Assembly: GCA_013396635.1 (NCBI GenBank) | Contig: WBMW01004873.1 | Coordinates: forward strand, 62,001-126,000 | Direction: 5' to 3' | Length of the DNA: 64,000 bases | Origin: Penelope pileata | Lineage: Eukaryota; Chordata; Aves; Galliformes; Cracidae | Shown: piece by piece, positions 38,073 through 50,480 of the stretch | Layout: each line of letters starts with the position of its first letter | Position numbering within the stretch: the first letter of the stretch is position 1 | Program-made: the position numbers and the translations under genes | The notes under the pieces: model-generated | Told to the model about the DNA's origin: nothing | Database searches by the model: none | What the model saw: the letters and a program-made list of their open reading frames with translations, nothing else

Positions 38073-38640
38073 TTCATGAGGTTGGCATGGGCCCACCTCT
38101 CAAGCCTGTCCAGGTCCCTCTGGATGACACCCCTTCCCTCTGGCGTGTCAGCTGCACCACACAGCTTGGCATCATCTGCAAACTTGCTGAGGGTGCACTC
38201 GATCCCACTGTCCATGTCGCCGACAAAGACATTAAACAGTACCGGTCCCAGTACTGATCCCTGAGGATCACCACTCATCACTGGTCTCCACTGGGACATT
38301 GAGCCATTGACCGCCACTCTCTGAGTGTGGCCATCCAGCCAGTTCCTTATCCAGTGAGTGGTTCATCCATCAAGTCCATATTTATTCAATTTATCAACCG
38401 GGATGTCATGTGGGACAATGTCAAACGTCTTGCACAAGTCCAGGTAGATGATGTCGGTTGCTCTCCCTTTATCCGCTGTTGCTGTAACTCCATCATAGAA
38501 GGCCACTAGGTTTGTCAGGCACGATTTGCCCTTGGTGAAGCCATGTTGGTTACCAGCAATCACCTCATCTCAATTTTCCATGTGCCTTAGTAGAGCCTTC
38601 AGGAGGATCTGCTCCATGATCTTGCCAGGCACAGAGATCG
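38073..38640 (-). mobile_element. CR1 LINE body, right of the gap
   Basis: Minus-strand reverse transcriptase with motif B (GDPQGSVLGP), an intact FADD motif C (about 38180) and the motif A region (about 38430-38450), ending near 38640 at the CR1 5' truncation point. It is inferred to be one element with the tail at 37199-37242, because the two ends sit between the two halves of the same LTR. Confidence 0.9.
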
Positions 38641-38737
38641 GTATTGCTTTCCTCCTACAACCAAAACAGATATTAATGAGAACTGATACTAGACGCTATG
38701 AGAAAAATCAGCTTCAGCCACAGCTAAAACTAAGACA
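38641..38737 (-). mobile_element. Family 1 LTR, 5' piece right of the CR1 insertion
   Basis: The minus strand opens TGTCTTAGTTTTAGCTGTGG at 38737 and runs through 'ctgttttggttgtaggagga'. This is the first hundred bases of the LTR and is complementary in content to the piece at 36946-37199. Confidence 0.82.
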
Positions 38738-39806
38738 CAGGGGCATCAGCCCATCCTGAGAGGATCTGAGAAACACACCCCAAATGCCATCAGAAGATGG
38801 CCCACATCTCACAAAGCAGGATTTCCCCCGTGGGGACATTTGCCATCCTCACCCTGTGGCCCCAGAGACACATGCGGGTCCTCAAACCTGCCACAGTCCA
38901 ACTGGTGTGGACACAGCCATGCTGGCAGTCCTATCTATCCTCCAGCTCCACACACAGACATCTCCCACCCTTTTACAGTCACATTAGTCTCTGCCCTTCA
39001 TCACTACAACTTCTCTGGCCCAGGGCTGGCAAGCACACAGGGCTGGCTCTTCCCTTTGGGGAACACACTGCCTGGTTTCAGTGGAATTAGGCCCTTTTGT
39101 GGTTGACCTGCATGCCTTGGCCTGGTCTCTGTAGGGAGAGAAAAACTTCAGACCCCAAGCCTCACAGGAGGCCAGCAGCAATCCAGAAGCAAACTGCTCT
39201 GCACTGTTTTCCCATAGGATGAAAGCTGTGGATGAATCTGTGCTCAGGATCTATCCACAAATTATCCAAGCTCTTATCTTTGTTACTAACCATTTGTAAG
39301 TGAGATAAACCCACAGGCACTGATCCAACAGCTAAGTTGCAAGGAAGAAGAGGTAAAGCATGGTTCTCGTTAGACTGAGACTGTGCCTACAAGGCTTCAC
39401 AGGACATGGACTGTTGCTTTGCATCGGTGCTAAACTGGCTACTATGAGTGACCAAGCTCAGAGTGGCCTGCCTCTGTGGTTTGGTCTGTTCCACCAAAAG
39501 CCTGGCTTCTCTCATGCTCAAAGCCAGGTGCAATACAGAAAACAGATGAGGCTTTGGTTCCCAGGGAATCATCTATCTTCCCAGGGCAATGCAAGCTGAA
39601 AGTGTTTATGAGGAGTATAGAGGCAACTCTTTTGCCCCTGTCAGACCAGAGGTGCCAGGATAAGGGTCCAGAGCCCAGACCATTCTTGGAGATCTTCAGA
39701 AGGTGCCTGTAGATTGCCCTGGGCAACCTGCTGTAAGCGTCCCTCCTTGAGCAGATGACATCCAGAGGTCCCTCCTAACCTAAATCATTTTGTGATTCTG
39801 TTATCA
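38738..39806 (+). pseudogene. Unit A: decayed relative of the RING/TOPORS-like unit, with CR1-like tail
   Basis: I do not recognise this as a named gene. It resembles unit B in order: 38738-39100 matches about 55010-55300, and 39315-39806 matches about 56445-56545 plus 58200-58540. In one frame (from about 38786) the residues RRWP, KAGFP.W and RDTC line up with RRWP, KASFP.W and RDTC of unit B, so an ancestral coding frame is plausible. The frame stays open to 39106. The RING segment of unit B is not found here. The last hundred bases (about 39690-39806) end like a CR1 3' end ('tgggcaacctgct', 'ccagaggtccctcctaacct', 'attttgtgattctg'). The left edge abuts the split LTR. Its identity as a gene copy is an inference; the similarity to unit B is visible. 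Confidence 0.6.
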
Positions 39807-42800
39807 ATACTCTCAAGCTTTTCCCATTAGTGCAAGGAGATTTTCATAGCTTAGACCAATTTGTTTTGTTCATGTTAATTTGAAATACATTAATATTACA
39901 ATAAAATGTCTATTAAGATATCTAACATCCTTAAGAAGAAGAAATTAATGCATAATGTTATACGTTCTTTTTCGTAGTAAAGCTTGAGTTTTAACATGTG
40001 ATGAATTATTTCTGGGATATCACATACCTTTGCTGTCTTGTTGCCTATAGAGACTGTCTAGGCAGACAACATACTTAAGTTTAGATGGTAAACCCTGAAT
40101 TTAGGCAACATAAGAGAATAACTTTCAAGGTTGTCCAGCTTTGAAAAGAAGATTAGATCAGATGACCTCCAAGAGGTTCTATCACCCCTATCCAAGTCAT
40201 TTTAGTTGTATTAGATCTTTAACTAGGCTTAAAATTACATAAGGCAGTTGATTGAATTACATCAACTCACTATTTGTTAGTACCGTACTAGATCCCCTCA
40301 CCTCACCTTTTCAGTGAGGATTTCGTGATTTTTTTCCAACATATTTGATGAAACTACCATTAGAATTTATTTTCCTAATTGTTGGATTCAAGTGAATTAT
40401 ATATGCATGTTTTACATTCCTCTGTCTCTGCATAAATTCAAAGTGTATTTTGTCTTTGGTTTTTGTCTTTTTTTTGTTCCAGATAAAAAGTCACAATCCA
40501 GTAAAAGAGTAGGTTTACTGGACTTTACTCAGTGGTGTCAGCCATAGAGGATTCCTGTTGTGAGGCAGTAATATATTTGCATGAATTTTTCCACAAATTT
40601 TAAAACATTAATGTGCTTTATTTGCCAATTTGATAAATGAATATTGCTCCAGGAGATGCATCATTTTACATTCCCATACCTTAGAGTCTCCACTACTCTG
40701 AAAGATGTTGTGCTCTCGAAGAATTTGTGGATTCTCATCTCCAACTCACCTATGATTCTATGAAAAGACAATACACACAACAGAAAATTGCAAAATAGAA
40801 CAACGTATTTGAAACTGATGTAAGTTTGCAGTATGTGATAAAAGGAAAAATTGAGAGTTCTAATACAATCTTTACTTAAAAAACACTGATGATTTAAAAT
40901 AGTGGCATTATTAAGTGCATGCAGAATTAGAGAACTCTTATCTCCCTCCTGTTTTTTTATTTGTTTGTTTGCTGTTCAGTTTAAGTAGCTTTGAATGTAC
41001 ATAGTAGATTCAGTCCTCACATTATCATCACACCTTTCTATTCAAAATTATCAACACCATCCCACTCATCACAATCCCATCTGAATCAAAGGCAACCTGT
41101 TTCTTGTTGATGGAAGCTTTGAATGAATAATTCATCTGGAAGAGCTTTCTATGTTGTACAATCCCAGAAGACAGAGCAATTCTCTTGTCAATCACAGTGG
41201 CTCTGTCAGAACTAAATTCTTTGTAGTATGTGCTCCAACTGTACAGAGAATGACAAGCAGCTGAGATTATCAGCAGTGCTAATCCTGGCCATCCTCTTAG
41301 CTTCTTTCTGACAGAACATTCAGGTTTACTCTAACACTGCATTGAGAAACCAGGGTCAGCTTTTCCTATGCTTTCTCACCAGTACAGTTTGGTTGAAAAC
41401 TCTTAGATATATTGCAAACAAACTTTTAACAGTTACTCAGTTCTGGAGTAGTTTTTGGCTCTGATGAAAGCAGTTTTCTCATGCCTAGGCATTTTGAGTC
41501 TAGATGGGCTCCAGCTGAATGAAGATCCAACCAACAGTGTAGAAATCTCTGTATGTGAAGACTTTCTATGTCTGAACCTGTTGATGTAGGCTGCACTCAG
41601 ATGTAATCTCATGGAGGATGAGCTCTTCACCATTTGTTTGTAGCAGATTAATCTTCAGAAGTATGGTTGCTACTAATTGATTGCACAATACAGCCGGAAT
41701 AATAAAATCTGAAAAGAAGATATACAGGAAGGCTCTTCACTTTGAAACAAAATCAAACATGGGGAGAGATAAGATACGGCCCTATAAAGATGGAGGAGAT
41801 TAACATATTCAGCACTGAAAGGAGAGACTTAAAAACCATGTGTTATTGTCCTTTTTTGTTTTAAAATCTTCATTTTTAAAACTGAGCTTTGATAATATGA
41901 CAACGTGTATGGCTAATACACCAAGAGAAGTCTGAGTGATTGTCATTAACTAGGTATGATTCTCTGTTCCCATCCACTGCAGGCATGTGTCAGCTCTATC
42001 CACACTAATAATTAATGTAGCAGTCTTATGGCAGCAGCTCTCTGCAGTGAGGTCCCAAAATCCATGTCATAAATGGTTTGCAGGGAATACTTCAGATTAG
42101 CTAGAATTTTGTTCTGTGAGCTGAACAATCAATAACACTTCGAGTGTATTTGGCATGCTAGATAATTTTCTTGTTTGGCTTTGTAGAAAAGTAAAACAGT
42201 TAATATAGTCTAAGATTGAAATAAAGTTAGTGGGAAGATTTGGAGATCTGTTATAAAGCCATACTCATATTCTGAACTAAAATGTTAATGTACAATGCAA
42301 TGCTACCATTTCTGAGAATATGAGCCTTGAAAGAACATGCAGGGTTAATGTTAAAAAACAGAACTAAGGCTTCTAAAGATACCTGACAATGAAAACTACC
42401 AACTATTTTATTTTTTATAAATTGGTAATATATGTTTAATAGACACAGAATTGTTACTTACTTCCATGGGCAACATGCCATCCTAAGTAAACAAATAAAT
42501 CCACCAGATAAAGAAATATCCTTGTGAGTTTATGTGTAGTAATAATAATTACTAATTCAATTCCTTAGAGTAATCAAATTTCTACGATATATTCTTAACA
42601 TTGAGATGTCTTTCAGGTATAGCGGAGAAATGTGTTGCAAAACTTTCATTTAGAATGTTACTGTTGAATATGAGCATATTTAATTTACCAAAGTTTTTCC
42701 TCATTCAGAATAGGGATTAGAAATGGTTTATTGTAAGAATGTTTTCTGACACAGATATGGTTAGTTTCTGTACCTGGCCTGATGTCAGTAAATTTTTCAG

Positions 42801-45186
42801 TGCACTTTGTCCGTAGTTCACCTCCTTTGGTGCTAGTTGTGCATAACCATTTTAATTATCTTAATCTTCCCCTATTTGTAGTCTCATGGCCAAGTGACAG
42901 TCTCTGAATTCTGGAAGGCATATTCAACAACACCAAGAAGAATCTCTTGTCTTAACTAACACAATAAAAGGCAGTAAAAACAAGTCAGCTGCACAACACA
43001 GAAATTCTTAAACATTTTCCATTGAGACACTTATGTATTACACACAAAGAACTCTACTCTTTCTATCAGTGATACTGAAAGCAGACAGAGGTTTCCTTAC
43101 ATTCACTCCGATTAAACAGTATGAGCAGATAATAACAGACAGAACAAACATACAAATTTAGGGGTGCATATTTGCCACCAAATACAAATTAGTGCTATCA
43201 GTTGCAGTGATAACATTTTTATCTCACCTCTTAAAAAGATTCTGAGAAATTCTAAGGGTTGTGATTCTTATCTTCAAAGCGAACAGTTGACTACATGGTA
43301 TGCATGCAGCACCTCTGTTCGGAATATTCGAATAAATCCAACATGTTATCACCTACACCCCTTCAAAGGATGCTCATTCTTGGAAATACTTTCTGCTCAT
43401 CTGTTCCATCATTGTACATAAAGTATAGTGTTTGTCCGTTCCATATGTAGTTAAAGATTGTCATATTCTACATATTAGATGAAATAAAACCAAGAGTTTA
43501 TATATTTCTCTGAACAAGGTGCTTATTTGTTAATGTCTAGCCACTCCATTAAAAGCTTGTTCCTTCTGGTCTTATTTCTGAGAACAGTCACATCAGTGTC
43601 AATTAAATTATATGTACAATTAAACATTTCTTTGTAGGAATAAAACATGCAGAATCAATTATCCTTTCAGCTAATAAAATAATATTGATTTATCTGAATG
43701 TCAGTGAACTCTCAATGCAACTGGAGTTGAACAGTAAAGTGTATTCCCCTGTTGCAAGACTTTCTGAGACTTTTGAAGTATTTTCACATAAATAGAGGTT
43801 AGAAATTTCAGGATAAAAAATAGTTTAGTCCTTCTTCCAATCTCCTATATGCCACATAATTTGTCAAATCCAATGGTCATTTGGAAAAAAAAAACAAACA
43901 TTTTTCACAGTCCTGTGATCCTCATATATGAAATGGCACAATGTGAAATTGTGGATAGTACTGATGAGAGCATGGAAAATGAAGCCAATGAATTCCTGAT
44001 TTACTGGTAAGTTTGTTCTGCTTATATACATTTCTACAGTTTTACAATTATGCACTTGTAAAAATTTTTCATAAGATTTTGCTTAAAGTAGTGTATCTTA
44101 TATTTCGGATCAGTTTTGATGAAGTTATATATATCTGTTGAAAAAATAGTTTGATTTCCTACTTCTATCTATTTTTATCTTCTAATTTTTTATTCAATAT
44201 GCCTTCTGATTGCCTCCAAAAGTACCTTGTTGCTGTGTGACTCAGAAATGAATGGTGTCTCTTTTGTTTGCTGTATTTGTACCTTGATGTTATCCAAATA
44301 GGATATTGCTTGATGATTATTCAAATAATATGATATGGAAGTGGCTGAAATTAATTTTTTACTACTTATTTTCGTCCACGTTTTTCTTCTTCTGTAAGAA
44401 TGAGAGAAAAGGTAGAATATTTCAGTTGTGCCATAGTATTAAATATATGCTTTTCAAGATGTATTCTCTTTATCTTTTTACAGTTATTATTCTATAAATA
44501 AAGTACACTTGAAGATGCCTTTGTCAGTAAACACATTTTTCCTTAGTAAACAAATTTTAGTTTGTACAGATGTGTTTAAATGAAGAAAGAGTTGGAATAC
44601 CCGACTAATCTTCCCAGCTGTCATACTGAAGAGTGCTGCATAGCTTTGAGCCTGTCTCTAAACCTGTACAAATATTAATTATTCTCATTTTCTAAGGAGG
44701 ACCACAGCAAAGAGCTTTAAGATCAGCTACTACAATGATTAATGCTAAAGATAGAAGATAGAGATAGAACAATTATGTTTGAACTTCTAAGTGACAGTTA
44801 ATTGATGTGTATAATCTATCAAGACAGATAATAATTATTTAAAAATTTGTTTATTCACGTTTCTTTCAAATCTAACACCAAGAAACAAGAAGAAAAATTA
44901 AATACTCTCTAACCACAAACATGCCAATTTATCAACACATTTAAGGAAGTACTAATTTGTAAGCCGTGTTTCTGATTTTCAAGCCTAGAGAGACTTTACA
45001 GAAAGTTTTTTTTTTTTTTAACAGAGTACAGATTATCACATTGCTTTCGAAATATTTAAAAATAAAATGCACCACATGAAGTATCTCTGTTCAAAAGCAA
45101 AACTGACAACTGACATACTGGATTTAAAAAACATTTTACAAAAAAGAAATGGGGGGGGGGACTAAATCTTCTGAATGAAATATGTA
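39807..45186. other. Long AT-rich span, mostly unique
   Basis: No gene is recognised. A degenerate plus-strand CR1 tail is possible near 40140-40200 ('agatcagatgacctccaaga'). The remainder, including the open frames near 41433-41633 and 43164-43421, shows no familiar protein. Confidence 0.5.
40140..40200 (+). mobile_element. Possible CR1 3' tail remnant
   Basis: 'gattagatcagatgacctcc' followed by 'aagaggttctatcaccccta' resembles the end of the CR1 3' UTR. It is short and decayed. Confidence 0.4.
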
Positions 45187-46005
45187 GAAAATCACAGAAT
45201 CATGGAATTGCAGGGGTTGCAAGGGACCTTCAGAGATCATCAAGTCCAACCCCCTGAGAAAGCAGGTTACCTACAGCAGGTCACGCAGGTAGGCGTCCAG
45301 ACAGGTCTTGAATATCTCCAGAGAAGGAGACTCCACAATCTCTCTGCGCAGCCTGTCCCAATGCTCCATCACCTTCACCATGAATAAGTTTTTAGGCGTG
45401 TTTGTGCAGAACTTCCTGTGTTCCAGTTTTTGCCCATTGCCCCTTGTCCTATCATTACACACCGTTGTAAAGAGTGTAGCCCCATCCCTTTGCCTCCCAC
45501 ATTTTAGATATTTGTAAACATTAATAAGATCCCCTCTTAGTCTTCATTATAAGGATTACAAGCGTCATTTTAAGAATGTTGTGGGAGACAGTGTCAAAGG
45601 CCCTGCTGAAATCAAGATAAACAACATCCACTGCTCTTCCCCCATCTACTCAGCCAGTGATGATGTCATAGAAAGCTACCAGCTTGGTTGAGCACATTTC
45701 CCCTCCTTCGTGAATCCATGCTCATTACTCCTGATAACCTTCTTTTCCAATTTCATGGAGATGGCATCCAGAACAAGTTGTTCCATCACACTTCCAGGGA
45801 TGGAGTTGAGGCTGACTGGCCTGTAGTTTCCCAGATCCTCCCTCTTGCTCTTTCTGAAGACAAGAGTGACATTGTCTATTTTACAGTCTTCAGGCGCCTC
45901 TCCCATTTTCTACAACCTGTCAAAGATGATAGAGAGTGGTTCAGCAATCACATCTGCCAGCTCCCTCGGCACACAAGGGTGCATCCCATTGGGACCCATG
46001 AAAAT
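45187..46005 (-). mobile_element. CR1 LINE with internal deletion
   Basis: The 3' end is 'aatcacagaatcatggaatt', followed by 'gcaggggttgcaagggacct'. The minus strand encodes PSLEIFKTCLDAYLRDLL, then the early reverse-transcriptase region (NYRPVSLNSIPGSVMEQ and SNEHGFTKEG, about 45690-45850). Around 45560 the text jumps from the C-terminal domain to the motif A region, so the catalytic core (motifs B and C) is deleted. It is the same subfamily as the copy at 48247. Confidence 0.9.
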
Positions 46006-46472
46006 GTTTGCATCACTGTGGAAAAACACTTTCGATATTTTTATTGACAATTTGTCTTACCTGAAATATTTGTAAACTTGCAGATGCTTCACAATGTGAT
46101 AAGACCACTTCATTTTTCAGTTCATTTAGTCTTCTTTCCTTTCTACAGAGCCCAAAATTTCATTTTTTACTATAATGTACTGTATTTCTGCTGTTAAATC
46201 TTCATTAAAGTCACAGAGAATGGAAAACTAGTGTTCACTTATGTTAACATTTGACCCAAAAAAAAAAAAAAAAGAGAGAAAGGCTGGTGTCTTTAATCTT
46301 ATACATAATATCCATAGGGAGAACCTTATCATTCTGGAATTATTATTTGTTTGTGAGGAATACGATTCTGACTTGGCTTTTTGTGGCTAGCTCGATGTCA
46401 CAAGGAAGAATTGTTTTAAAAAAGAGACACAACATTTTGGATGTATTAAATGTCCATAGTATTGTTAAACGT
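46006..46472. other. AT-rich spacer with poly(A)
   Basis: An A-rich run lies at about 46258-46273. No gene is seen. Confidence 0.5.
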
Positions 46473-47048
46473 TGACCTGACTTCGGCTGGGATAGAAGAT
46501 TATGTTTGTTTGCTTCTTTTCGCAGTGGTATTGTGCCATATTTTGGATTTAGGAGGAAAATACTGATAGAACACTGGTATTTTAGTTGCTGTTAAGCAGT
46601 GCTTACACTAGGACAGAGACTTCTAGCTTCTCATTATTGCCCTGCCAGTGAGGAGGCTGGGGGTGCACAAGAATCTGGGAGGGGACAGAACCAGGACAAC
46701 AGAGCCAAACTGGCCAAAGAGATATTCCATATCATATGGAGTCATACAGAACAAAACAACAGAGGAGTTGGCCAGTGGGTGCTACCATTACTCGGGGACA
46801 ACCTGAGCATCAGTAGGCTAATGGTCAGCGATTTAATTGTGCATAGCTTGTTTTATGTTTTCTTTTCATTTGTCACCTTCTTTTTCCTCCCTTCTATTTC
46901 CTATTAAACTGTGTTTATTTCAACCTGTGAATTTTATCTTATTTTTTCTCAGATTCTCTCCTCAAATCCATTGAGTGAAAAGGGGGAAGACCAAACAGCT
47001 GCGTGATGCTTAGTGGCCACCAGCTTAGTGTTGCTGGATAAAAACACA
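46473..47048 (+). mobile_element. Solo LTR, family 1
   Basis: It opens TGACCTGACTTCGGCTGGGA and ends near 'gctggataaaaacaca'. Shared blocks include 'agagatattccatatcatat', 'gagttggccagtgggtg' and 'cctattaaactgtgtttatt', which supplies an ATTAAA polyadenylation signal near 46902. Unlike the copies at 2576 and 35917 it lacks an expanded microsatellite. Confidence 0.82.
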
Positions 47049-47268
47049 GTGTATGTGTTTAACATAGATTTTATTCATGGGCTTTTTAACCTTTGTGCTG
47101 TCCTGTAGCTAATACACGGGAAGCTTTCCCCACATTATGCATATAGTGGTCATCGTGAAAAATGGTAGGCTAAGAGCACTAGATAAGAGCGTTAGATGAA
47201 AAAGATTTTCATTTACTTGCAGAACAGGTAGCACAGATGTAGAACCATAGAATCAATCAGTACAATAT

Positions 47269-47381
47269 GATCACAGAATCACAAAATGGTTTGGGTTGGA
47301 AAGGACCTTAAAGATCATATGGTTCCAAAATCCCCTGTCAGACGCAAGGTTGCCACTTGCTACATCAGGTAGCTGACTCAT
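47269..47381 (-). mobile_element. CR1 3' tail fragment
   Basis: 'gatcacagaatcacaaaatg' followed by 'gtttgggttggaaaggacct' is the CR1 terminus on the minus strand. Only about 110 bases are recognisable. A further octamer-like unit lies upstream at about 47245. Confidence 0.8.
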
Positions 47382-48246
47382 CAGGAAGGCTTTCAGCTTT
47401 TGTGAGTGTTTCCCTGGTGGAACAAATTTCATATGTGTGCCTTACAACTAGTAAAGGCTTAATGAAATATAGGTTTACACTGTTATATCTTTTTTGTCTG
47501 GTTTTCAATGGCTATAGTTACATACTCTCCAAAAGTAACACAATGTAAACTTGTAGCTTTTCTCTCAGTTTGCAGTTGACATTTATCTGTTGAAAGGTTG
47601 GTCATAGCAATCTTAATCACAACAATTGAACAATTTTTTAATCTGAATTATCTGAATCATGATGGTTTTTGTTCAATAATTGAAATCAAATCATATTTCT
47701 GCATACTGTGAGCCACAAATTTTTAGCAAGAGAACTGAAAATGCTCTGAAGACAGCACTAATTCAGATTATTCATTTAAGAAAGAACTGATCTAGAAGAT
47801 AATGTCATCACCACTCTGAGAAGAGCTGATGAGTTTCACAAGAAAAATTGTGAAAATTGACGAAAAAAACCCACAGCTAATCACCTCTAATTTAAGGTTC
47901 CTTATTTTGGAGCTTCATGCAAAACTAATCATTCAGTTCAGCTATGTGACCATCATGGTCTGAATTTAGCAGCTGAGAGGTTATATTAAAGACAGGTAAA
48001 AGTACTTCTGGGAAGCAAGGAAGAAAGTGTGATCTGAGACATTAACGAGAATGCAAATCAAAGGAATTAATTAAATTTAACTTTTTATTGGTGTGTTTGA
48101 AAGCCACTGTCATCAATTCATTATGTTCCTAAACTGTGTTTTCAGTTCATTTTTCTCTCTTACAATTTTTGCACAATGTCAACTGGAGATAAAAAAGCAT
48201 ATGTTTGGTGATATCTATATTAATTCTCAAAATAATGGATGGCAAT
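47382..48246. other. AT-rich unique sequence
   Basis: No gene. About 48035-48130 contains 'atgcaaatcaaaggaattaa', a dense set of transcription-factor-like words, but conservation cannot be judged here. Confidence 0.5.
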
Positions 48247-48764
48247 AAATCACAGAACCACAGAATTGCAGGGGTTGGAAGGGACCTCAAGAGATCATCA
48301 AGTCCAACCCCCCTGCCAGAGCAGATTCCCTACAGCAGGTTGCGCAGGTAGGCATCCAGGCGGATCTTGAATATCTCCAGGGAAGGAGACTCCACAGCCT
48401 CCATGGGCAGCCTGTTCCAGTGCTCCGTCACCCGCACTGTGAAGAAGTTCTTCCGCATGTTGGTGCGGAACTTCCTGTGCTCCAGCTTAAGGCCATTGCC
48501 CCTTGTCCTGTCCCCACTGACCACCGAAAAGAGGTTCCCCACCTCCATTTGCCTCCCGCAACTAAGATACTTATAAACATGGATCAGGTCCCCTCTCAGC
48601 CTTCTTTTCTCCAGGCTGAACAGACCCAGCTTACTGAGCCTCTCCTCATAAGGGAGATGCTCCAGGCCCTTTATCATCTTTGTGGCCCTCCGCTGGACTC
48701 TTTCCAGGAGGTCCCTTTCTTTCTTATACAGGGGAGCCCTGAACTGGATACCGTACTTGGTCTG
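48247..48764 (-). mobile_element. CR1 LINE 3' portion, comparatively young
   Basis: The element has two octamers, then 'gcaggggttggaagggacct', then 3' UTR and ORF2 C-terminus. The C-terminal frame (48330-48677) is open for 115 codons with LGLFSLEKRRLRGDLI and SLEIFKIRLDAYLRNLL. That preservation suggests less decay than in most copies here. It is 5'-truncated at about 48764. Confidence 0.93.
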
Positions 48765-50234
48765 CTTTGAGAGTTATACGCAAAAAGCTAGTTAAATGAA
48801 GAGAAGCTCATTTCAGTCTACTTCAAGAAGGTTTGCATAATACAACAGTTCTTTTTAAAAATACAACAATATTCTGAGGTCAAGTATTATTCAAGAGTAA
48901 ATTAAAGATTTTCTCTTCCATGCAACAACAAGATTCTCATGAGCAGAAAATGCTTACTTAATTTATGATCTCACATGTGGAAACACTGGGTAAAGCAAAA
49001 TAAGGTAATCCTCCTCACTGCTCCTCTTTTTTTTTTACTGTCACCTCTCAGCCCTACCCTCCACTGATGCTCACTTCCATGACAGAAAGCACAGTATCCT
49101 AATGTCAAACCCATATCTGTCATAAGAAGCTGTTAAGGGTTATTCTTGATGCCTTCTGGCTAAGAATGGAAGGGTGAGTATGAAAGTACAAATTGCAAGA
49201 CTCCTAAATACTGCTGGAGAAAAAAAAAATCAAGGAGGAAGTCTCACTCTCCCAAGTGTCAAACGAGAAACTGAGAACCTGTTTTCATCTGAAATTTGTC
49301 ATTGTGAATTCTGAAAAAAAGCCACACAAACTTTTATGCTACAGAATCATCTGTATTTTTGCCACATCTGCAAAAGTTAAAATATATTATTAATAAGCCT
49401 TTTTTTGTTATCATCTGTAGTAGTGAAAGCAAGGTTCATTAAATTGGAAATCGGTATTGGTAGTGCCAAAGGACCTCTGGTTCTTTAAAAGTAGTCAAAT
49501 TCTTGTAAGCTTTGAAGCATTACAGAAAATGAACTTCTCTTACAAAAACTGACAAATGACACTTCCAAATGCAAGCTGTACCTGGACACGTATGTACAGT
49601 TCTGCAGATGTGGGATGATTTTTCCCTGAGCTTTTACATCTTTACCTTACAGTCCTTTACCTGGCTTCTCTTCTGCTACTGCCTCACACACTCTTTTTTT
49701 CCCTAGCACAATCTTCTCACCAAAACTATCTGAACTTGAAGTATTGTAACAGCCCCATCAGAAGGAAGTACCACTTAACATCAGAAAGCATAGAACAATT
49801 TCAGTACTGTAAGTGATGACAAAGTCATCTCAGAAAAAAGACTTAGTGGCCTTATGCCATATGAGCTGCTTTAAGAATAGAAATAATTGATGCAATTAGA
49901 ACAGATAGACTGAAGTCCATACATAGTACCACGACACCACTTACACATCACTGCTCTTTTTGCTGTTTGTTTTTTTTTTAAAAAAAGAATTGACTGCATA
50001 GGTATCTAATCACAAGAAAACATCAAGTCATGCATCATGGCGACAAGCAATACAAAATCATCTGTCAATAAACTAGCAAAAAAAGTATACCATCATGAAT
50101 CACATCAAAAATTACAAACTGCAACCACATTATTCCTCACTATGTCATACTTTTTTTCTGGACATTCTCTCATTTTGATTAAAATGTGCTTTTGCAATTT
50201 CTCTGGAGACTCTAAAACAGTTTTTAAAGACATT
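48765..50234. other. AT-rich unique sequence
   Basis: No gene or familiar repeat is seen. Confidence 0.5.
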
Positions 50235-50480
50235 CATCAATTTGTGTTAAGCTAACTGGTCTGTAATTTCTTCACATAGCTCTGAGTCTTTTCCTTAATA
50301 ATTGGATTATGCTGGCCTCTCTCCAGCCTTCAGGGCTTCTCTCCTGAACTAAGTGAACTGGACTATGATATGACAAAGCTTTTCCAACTCCTTTCCTCAC
50401 TTATTTAAGCATTTTCTGAAGACTCCTATCTAGTCCTGAGGCCTAAATGATTTTAAGGTCTTAACCTCCTCAAATTATTT
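50235..50480 (-). mobile_element. Ancient CR1-type LINE remnant
   Basis: 'aagctaactggtctgtaatt', then 'ctccagccttcagggcttct' and 'ttttccaactcctttcctca' follow the order of the CR1 reverse-transcriptase N-terminal region on the minus strand. It is highly diverged, older than the other copies, and the boundaries are uncertain. Confidence 0.5.

Noticed and set aside
37271..38317. Open frames of 218-348 codons spanning the N run
   Set aside because: Their length is produced by the gap. Only the part right of 38073 is real, and it is CR1 reverse transcriptase.
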